Source: Candidatus Omnitrophota bacterium
Lineage (GTDB): Bacteria > Omnitrophota > Gorgyraeia > Gygaellales > Profunditerraquicolaceae
Reading direction: 5' to 3'
Assembly (NCBI GenBank): GCA_030018895.1
Contig: JASEHM010000012.1
Location: 1-10,254, forward strand
Length of the DNA stretch: 10,254 bases
Below, piece by piece: positions 6,325-10,254 of this stretch. Position 1 is the first letter of the stretch; every line of letters begins with the position of its first letter. The position numbers and the translations under genes were made by a program. The notes beneath the pieces are model-generated. The model had not been told where the DNA came from and did no database searches. It was given only the letters and a program-made list of their open reading frames with translations.

Positions 6325-7491
6325 TTATTTAAATACTTTCTTAACCTTATCTGCAAAACTTTCCCTACCTTTATCTTCTCCTGAGAGACGGGCAAATTCT
6401 TCAATCAAGCCGCGCTGTTGGCTGGTTAAATTAGCGGAAATAGGTATTTCAACATTAACCCGAATCATTTCATCACCTATTCCGCGGCCATGTAAATCCG
6501 GAATACCTTTTCCTCTCAGCCGAAAAATCTTCCCGCTTTGTGTGCCAGCAGGTATCTTCATCTTAACATGGCCGTCTAAAGCAGGAACATCTATTTCTGA
6601 ACCTAAAATCGCCTTGCTTAAACTTATATTTATTTCAGTTAATAAATCATTGCCGTGCCTCTGAAAAACCGAATGCCCCCTCACCTCAATTCCTACATAT
6701 AAATCGCCCCTGGCCGCAGTACCTGCCTCTCCTTCGCCTCTAATCCTTAAATTTGAACCTGTATCTACGCCAGCAGGCACCTTTACCTTAATCTTATGAA
6801 CAACCTTAGTCCTTCCTTCTGCATGACAATCAGAACAAGGCACCTGTATTATTTTCCCCTGTCCTTGGCATTTTGAACAAGTTTGCGCCAGCTGAAAAAA
6901 ACCATTGGAAACCACTGTGCGGCCAGAACCTTTGCATTGAGGACAGGTAATTTTTTTACTACCTGGCTTTGCGCCGCTGCCAGAACATGTTGAACAGATC
7001 TCATAACGCGGAACAGTTATTGTCTTTTCAGCGCCAGAAGCTGCCTCCTCTAAGCTTATATCTACGGATATTTGTAAATCCCTTCCCCTGCGCCCAGTAG
7101 CTGAACCTCTACCCGTCCGACGGCTGCCAAAGATATCAAACCCTAAGTCACTAAATACCTCTTCAAAAAGGCCTCCGCCAAAACCAAAATCCGCCAAACC
7201 CTCAAACACACTGCTAAAATCCGCCCCTTTAAAAATATCTTCGTAAGCGTATTTTTGATCTATACCGGAATGGCCGTATTGATCATAAAGACCGCGCTTT
7301 TGCGAATCAGATAAAACCGCATACGCCTCAGAAATCTCCTTAAATTTTTCCTCTGCGTCCTTTTTTTGTTCATGAGGCACTCTGTCCGGATGATAACGCA
7401 AAGCCAATTCCCGATAAGCCTTTTTTATCTCATCTAAGGTTGCGCTCTTTTTTGCGCCTAATATTTCGTAGTAATCGCGTTTAGCTGACAT
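6325..7491 (-). CDS. dnaJ: Chaperone DnaJ (Hsp40, class I)
   Basis: Co-chaperone that binds unfolded protein, delivers it to DnaK and stimulates DnaK ATPase activity. The 388-residue protein has the full class I layout: J domain (about 5-72) with HPD at 34-36, Gly/Phe-rich linker (about 73-135), a zinc-binding region with four CxxC pairs (166/169, 183/186, 205/208, 219/222) and the C-terminal substrate-binding domains (about 230-350). The last cysteine repeat reads CSDCHAEG, with Ala where the first Gly of CxxCxGxG is expected; metal ligands are intact. It follows dnaK after a 67-base spacer made of repeats. No Shine-Dalgarno sequence precedes the ATG at 7491, and the J-domain start MSAKRDYYEIL is canonical, so the start is still secure. 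Co-expression with dnaK is expected. Confidence 0.97.
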   Translation of the reverse strand: MSAKRDYYEILGAKKSATLDEIKKAYRELALRYHPDRVPHEQKKDAEEKFKEISEAYAVLSDSQKRGLYDQYGHSGIDQKYAYEDIFKGADFSSVFEGLADFGFGGGLFEEVFSDLGFDIFGSRRTGRGSATGRRGRDLQISVDISLEEAASGAEKTITVPRYEICSTCSGSGAKPGSKKITCPQCKGSGRTVVSNGFFQLAQTCSKCQGQGKIIQVPCSDCHAEGRTKVVHKIKVKVPAGVDTGSNLRIRGEGEAGTAARGDLYVGIEVRGHSVFQRHGNDLLTEINISLSKAILGSEIDVPALDGHVKMKIPAGTQSGKIFRLRGKGIPDLHGRGIGDEMIRVNVEIPISANLTSQQRGLIEEFARLSGEDKGRESFADKVKKVFK

Positions 7492-7500
7492 TGTTTATAT

Positions 7501-7557
7501 GTGTTAAGGTGTCAAAGTATCAAAAAAGAATTCGACACCTTAACACCTTGACACCTT
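7501..7557. repeat. Three tandem 8-bp repeats forming a 13-bp hairpin between dnaK and dnaJ
   Basis: On the plus strand GACACCTT (7534-7541), AACACCTT (7542-7549) and GACACCTT (7550-7557) stand in tandem. An inverted copy, GTGTTAAGGTGTC (7501-7513), pairs perfectly over 13 bp with 7534-7546 around a 20-nt AT-rich loop, and can also pair over 10 bp with 7548-7557. In the mRNA the repeats start right at the dnaK stop, and the hairpin ends nine bases before the dnaJ ATG. No U-run follows, so it is not an intrinsic terminator. It could control dnaJ translation or RNA processing, or be a neutral mobile repeat. Confidence 0.8.
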
Positions 7558-7558
7558 T

Positions 7559-9469
7559 CTATTTCTTATCGTCTTCCTCTTTGTATTCCGCATCTATAAT
7601 ATCTTCTTCTTTTTTCCCGCTGAAACCACCTTTAGCAGAATCCTTTTCCTCTCGAGCCTGTTCTGCTCCCTCTCCTTTATCCCCTGCCCCTTGTTGCGCT
7701 TGCTGCTGCTGTTTTTGGGCTGCCTGTTTATAAATCTCCTCAGCTAATTTATGCGAGGCCTTAGTTAAATCCTCCGTACCTTTTTTAATCCTATCAGTAT
7801 TTTTATCCTTTATTGCTGTTTTTAAGTCGTTAAGTTTTGCCTCTATATCAATACGCTCCTGCTGGCTCACCTTATCCCCGAATTCTTTCAGTGATTTTTC
7901 AGTTGCGTAAACTAAAGTATCTGCCTGATTTATTGCCTCTATCTCCTCTTTTTTCTTGGCATCATCAGCAGCAAACTTTTCGGCATCCTTAACCATCTTA
8001 TCAATCTCTTCTTTGGAAAGTTTCTTAGGCGCAGTAATACGGATAGATTGCTCCTTACCAGTACCCAAATCTTTAGCTGAGACATGCACAATGCCATCGC
8101 GGTCAATATCAAACTTTACCTCAACTTGCGGTATGCCGCGCGGCGCAGCAGGAATGCCTACCAAATCAAACCTGCCCAACTCCACATTATCATCTGCTAT
8201 AGGACGCTCACCTTGCAATACACGAATAGTCACTGCAGTTTGATTATCCGCAGCAGTAGAAAAAATCTGGCTTTTTTGCGTAGGGATAGAGCTATTCCTC
8301 TCAATTAATTTTGTATTCACTCCGCCTAATGTTTCAATACCTAAGGAAAGCGGCGTTACATCAAGCAGTAAAATATCCTTTACATCGCCTTTGATAATTG
8401 CTGCCTGAATTGCAGCTCCCAAGGCAACACATTCCATAGGATCAACCCCGCGTTCAATCTTCTTGCCGATATAATCCTCCACAAATTTCTGGATTACAGG
8501 CATCCTGGTCGGGCCGCCAACCATAATAATACGATCAATGCCGCTGGCTGATAATTTCGCATCAGTCAATGCCTGCTCCATAGGATGACGGCATTTCTCA
8601 ATTATAGGCGCCACCAGATCCTCAAGTTTTGCCCTGGTTATTGTCATAGTAAGATGTTTTGGTCCGGTTGCGTCAGCCGTAATAAAAGGAAGGTTTATAT
8701 CAGTAGAAACAGTAGATGAAAGTTCTACCTTGGCCTTTTCAGCAGCTTCGCGTAAGCGTTGAACAGCCATCTTATCATTTAACAGGTCTATGCCTGTCTC
8801 CCGCTTAAACTGTCCGGCAATATACTCAAGAAGGATTTTATCCATATCTGTTCCGCCTAATTGCGTATCACCGGATGTTGCCTGCACATGAAATACGCCC
8901 TGGGCCATCTCCATAATAGTTACATCCAGGGTTCCGCCGCCTAAGTCAAAAACCATAATCTTTTGCTCTTTTTGCGCCTTTTCTAAACCATAGGCAAGAC
9001 AAGCAGCTGTAGGTTCATTGATTATGCGCAAAACCTTTAACCCGGCTATCTCGCCTGCATCCTTAGTTGCAGTCCTCTGGTTATCATCAAAATAAGCAGG
9101 ACAGGTGATCACTACTTCTTCTACTTTATCTCCCAGATAACTTTCAGCATCCTGCTTTATCTTCTGCAAGATAAAGGCAGAGATCTGCTGAGGGGTATAT
9201 TCCTTTCCAAAAACTTTAAATTTATAATCCGTTCCCATTTTGCGCTTGGCAGCCTGAATTGTCCCTTCCGCGTTTATAGCTGCCTGCCTGCGTGCCGGCT
9301 CACCCACCAGGCGCTGATTATCCTTAGTAAAGGCAACATAGGAAGGAAATGCCTTTCCTGAAGCCACTCCTGCGCCTTCTGCTGAAGGAATAATTACCGG
9401 CCTGCCCCCTTCCATAACTGCTGCTGCTGAGTTAGATGTCCCCAAATCAATACCAATTACCTTTGCCAT
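7559..9469 (-). CDS. dnaK: Chaperone DnaK (Hsp70), archaeal-like variant
   Basis: ATP-driven chaperone that cycles on unfolded proteins with DnaJ and GrpE. The 636 residues comprise the nucleotide-binding domain (1 to about 364) with phosphate loops GIDLGTSNS (6-14) and VFDLGGGTLDVT (173-184), the hydrophobic linker at DILLLD (365-370), the beta substrate-binding domain (about 371-480), the helical lid (about 481-585), and a Gln/Glu/Lys-rich tail ending EEDIIDAEYKEEDDKK. Unusual for a bacterium, GTSNSAAAVMEGG, SGKAFPSYVAFT and GVDPMECVALGAAIQ resemble archaeal Hsp70s, and the roughly 24-residue insertion that diderm DnaK carries near position 80-90 is absent: KRKMGTDYKF runs straight to GKEYTPQQIS. 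A strong AGAAGGAGGG site precedes the ATG by about eight bases, and grpE ends 26 bases upstream. Confidence 0.97.
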   Translation of the reverse strand: MAKVIGIDLGTSNSAAAVMEGGRPVIIPSAEGAGVASGKAFPSYVAFTKDNQRLVGEPARRQAAINAEGTIQAAKRKMGTDYKFKVFGKEYTPQQISAFILQKIKQDAESYLGDKVEEVVITCPAYFDDNQRTATKDAGEIAGLKVLRIINEPTAACLAYGLEKAQKEQKIMVFDLGGGTLDVTIMEMAQGVFHVQATSGDTQLGGTDMDKILLEYIAGQFKRETGIDLLNDKMAVQRLREAAEKAKVELSSTVSTDINLPFITADATGPKHLTMTITRAKLEDLVAPIIEKCRHPMEQALTDAKLSASGIDRIIMVGGPTRMPVIQKFVEDYIGKKIERGVDPMECVALGAAIQAAIIKGDVKDILLLDVTPLSLGIETLGGVNTKLIERNSSIPTQKSQIFSTAADNQTAVTIRVLQGERPIADDNVELGRFDLVGIPAAPRGIPQVEVKFDIDRDGIVHVSAKDLGTGKEQSIRITAPKKLSKEEIDKMVKDAEKFAADDAKKKEEIEAINQADTLVYATEKSLKEFGDKVSQQERIDIEAKLNDLKTAIKDKNTDRIKKGTEDLTKASHKLAEEIYKQAAQKQQQQAQQGAGDKGEGAEQAREEKDSAKGGFSGKKEEDIIDAEYKEEDDKK

Positions 9470-9495
9470 TTCAATACCCTCCTTCTGATTAGTTA

Positions 9496-10032
9496 CTAAC
9501 TTTTTTTAGAAACCTTCGCCTTCGTCGTCCTGATTACTTTCTCATTCAATAAATAACCTTTTTGCAGCTCCTCTACGATTGTATGTTCTGCTAAGTCTTT
9601 ATTTTCTACCTGCATAAGCGCTTCGTGATAATGCGGGTTAAAGGGTTTTCCCTCTGCCTCAATAGGCTTAATTCCATTTTTTTTAAGCATTTCATAAAGA
9701 TGCGCCAAAATCATCTCCACGCCCTTTAAAAACGCGTTTAAATCCTGATGCTGTGCCTGCGCTAAATCAACAACGCGCTCTAAATCATCCAGGATATTTA
9801 ACAATTCTAAAATAATCTCTTCATTAGCAAACCTTACGAAATCCTGCTTCTCTTTTTCCAAGCGCTTACGCATATTCTCAAAATCCGCCTGCAAGCGCAG
9901 TGTCCTATCTGAATACTCCTTCGCAGCTATAGCTTCCTCTTTTAGCTTTAGATACTCTGACTCTTTTAAGCTAATAAGCTGTTCTTGGGCTTGATCCGTA
10001 AGAGTTTTTTTATTTTGTTTTTGCTCTTCCAT
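9496..10032 (-). CDS. grpE: Nucleotide exchange factor GrpE
   Basis: Releases ADP from DnaK so the chaperone cycle can restart; it acts as a cytoplasmic dimer. From the ATG at 10032 the protein has 178 residues: a charged N-terminus and long coiled-coil helix (about 5-80, containing FENMRKRLEKEKQDFVRFA), a helical dimer region with LLNILDDLERVVDLA, and the C-terminal beta-wing with GKPFNPHYHEALMQVE and the closing QKGYLLNEKVIR motif. Length is typical. The longer reading frame opens with a TTG at 10044 that overlaps the ribosome site, so the ATG with GAGG six bases upstream is preferred. It is the first gene after the promoter at 10090-10117 and leads directly into dnaK. No hrcA is within the window. 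Confidence 0.95.
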   Translation of the reverse strand: MEEQKQNKKTLTDQAQEQLISLKESEYLKLKEEAIAAKEYSDRTLRLQADFENMRKRLEKEKQDFVRFANEEIILELLNILDDLERVVDLAQAQHQDLNAFLKGVEMILAHLYEMLKKNGIKPIEAEGKPFNPHYHEALMQVENKDLAEHTIVEELQKGYLLNEKVIRTTKAKVSKKS

Positions 10033-10036
10033 GCAA

Positions 10037-10042
10037 TTCCTC
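10037..10042 (-). promoter_or_regulatory. Ribosome binding site deciding the grpE start
   Basis: GAGGAA on the minus strand, with GAGG six bases before ATG 10032. The alternative TTG start at 10044 lies over this site and has nothing suitable upstream, so the first four residues of the longer frame are discarded. Confidence 0.8.
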
Positions 10043-10089
10043 AAACCATTAGTATTGCTAAGCTACACATAAGTAATCGGGAATTTTTA

Positions 10090-10117
10090 ATTTTAGCATA
10101 AATTATCTTCTTGTCAA
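10090..10117 (-). promoter_or_regulatory. Sigma70-type promoter for grpE-dnaK
   Basis: On the minus strand a perfect -35 box TTGACA (10112-10117) is followed after 16 bases by TAAAAT (10090-10095), a five-of-six match to the -10 box, preceded by TGC as an extended -10. The predicted transcription start near 10083 gives a leader of about 50 bases before the grpE ATG. No CIRCE operator (TTAGCACTC-N9-GAGTGCTAA) and no sigma32-type boxes are visible nearby. The assignment rests on motif match and position only. Confidence 0.7.
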
Positions 10118-10161
10118 CAAACAGCCATATTTTTTGAATTGACTCACATTAAGTTAGCTGT

Positions 10162-10254
10162 TAATGTCAAATAACAAAGCACAAAATTCAAAATAATTCC
10201 AAATAACAAATACCAAATGTCAAAACCTGTTTTGAATTTTGTCATTTGTCATTA
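10162..10254. repeat. AT-rich imperfect palindrome with internal direct repeats, cut by the window edge
   Basis: ACAAAATTCAAAA (10181-10193) pairs perfectly with TTTTGAATTTTGT (10230-10242). The outer arms continue: TAATGTCAAATAAC (10162-10175) matches the complement of GTCATTTGTCATTA (10241-10254) at 12 of 14 positions, with seven extra bases AAAGCAC in the left arm. Inside, CAAATAACAAA occurs twice (10168-10178 and 10200-10210) and AATGTCAAA twice (10163-10171 and 10216-10224). The right arm ends in two TTGTCAT units. It lies upstream of the grpE promoter, has no coding sense and may extend beyond the window. It looks like a dispersed non-autonomous repeat. Confidence 0.7.

Noticed and set aside
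7491..7733. Plus-strand open frame over the dnaK tail and dnaK-dnaJ spacer
   Set aside because: Low-complexity Ser/Cys-rich translation; it is the antisense of the Gln/Glu-rich DnaK tail and of the repeats. The other plus-strand frames (for example 998-1246, 2446-2709, 5305-5668, 7956-8308) are likewise antisense to firm genes.
10033..10044. TTG start of grpE at 10044
   Set aside because: It overlaps the GAGG ribosome site that serves the ATG at 10032.
10041..10065. CIRCE-like half site near TTAGCAATACTAA
   Set aside because: Only TTAGCA matches; there is no GAGTGCTAA partner nine bases away.
10138..10166. Divergent plus-strand promoter (TTGACT, 17 bases, TAATGT)
   Set aside because: The -10 box is poor and there is no plus-strand gene within the window to support it.
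10162..10224. CRISPR-like array from the repeated CAAATAACAAA
   Set aside because: Only two short, AT-rich, imperfectly placed copies inside a palindrome; no uniform spacer-repeat pattern and no cas genes.

Overview
The window is a bacterial chromosome segment at roughly 40% GC. All nine recognisable genes lie on the minus strand, so transcription runs from high to low coordinates. In that order they are grpE, dnaK, dnaJ, an FmdB-type zinc-ribbon gene, a DUF1015 gene, accD, a MalK/UgpC-type ABC ATPase gene and two tandem membrane-anchored GGDEF (diguanylate cyclase) genes. There are no RNA genes, phage genes, insertion sequences or CRISPR arrays. No taxonomic marker is present. The AT-rich palindromic spacers, the housekeeping mix and the unusual DnaK suggest an uncultured lineage such as Omnitrophota or a relative, but this is low-confidence inference.

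Region 10254-6325 is the heat-shock chaperone block. A good sigma70-type promoter (TTGACA, 16-nt spacer, TAAAAT with an extended -10 TG) sits about 60 bases before grpE, with no CIRCE operator visible. DnaK resembles the archaeal/Methanobacteriales-like Hsp70 group and lacks the insertion typical of diderm bacteria, while GrpE and DnaJ look ordinary. The dnaK-dnaJ spacer is built from 8-bp repeats that form a 13-bp hairpin just before a dnaJ start with no Shine-Dalgarno sequence.

Region 6324-3821 starts with a spacer holding two hairpins, one a perfect 19-bp stem with a 3-nt loop. Then come fmdB, DUF1015 and accD with gaps of 3 and 2 bases, so they are almost certainly co-transcribed and translationally coupled. 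AccD supplies the carboxyltransferase beta subunit for fatty-acid synthesis; the other two have no established function.

Region 3820-1 starts with a 232-base spacer containing a terminator-like hairpin and a two-unit REP-like palindrome. It continues with an orphan sugar-ABC ATPase gene and two c-di-GMP synthase candidates that overlap by 13 bases. Another REP-like unit lies beyond the second GGDEF gene. The main pattern is that every gene gap larger than about 50 bases is occupied by palindromic repeats of several unrelated designs, while the tight gaps have none.
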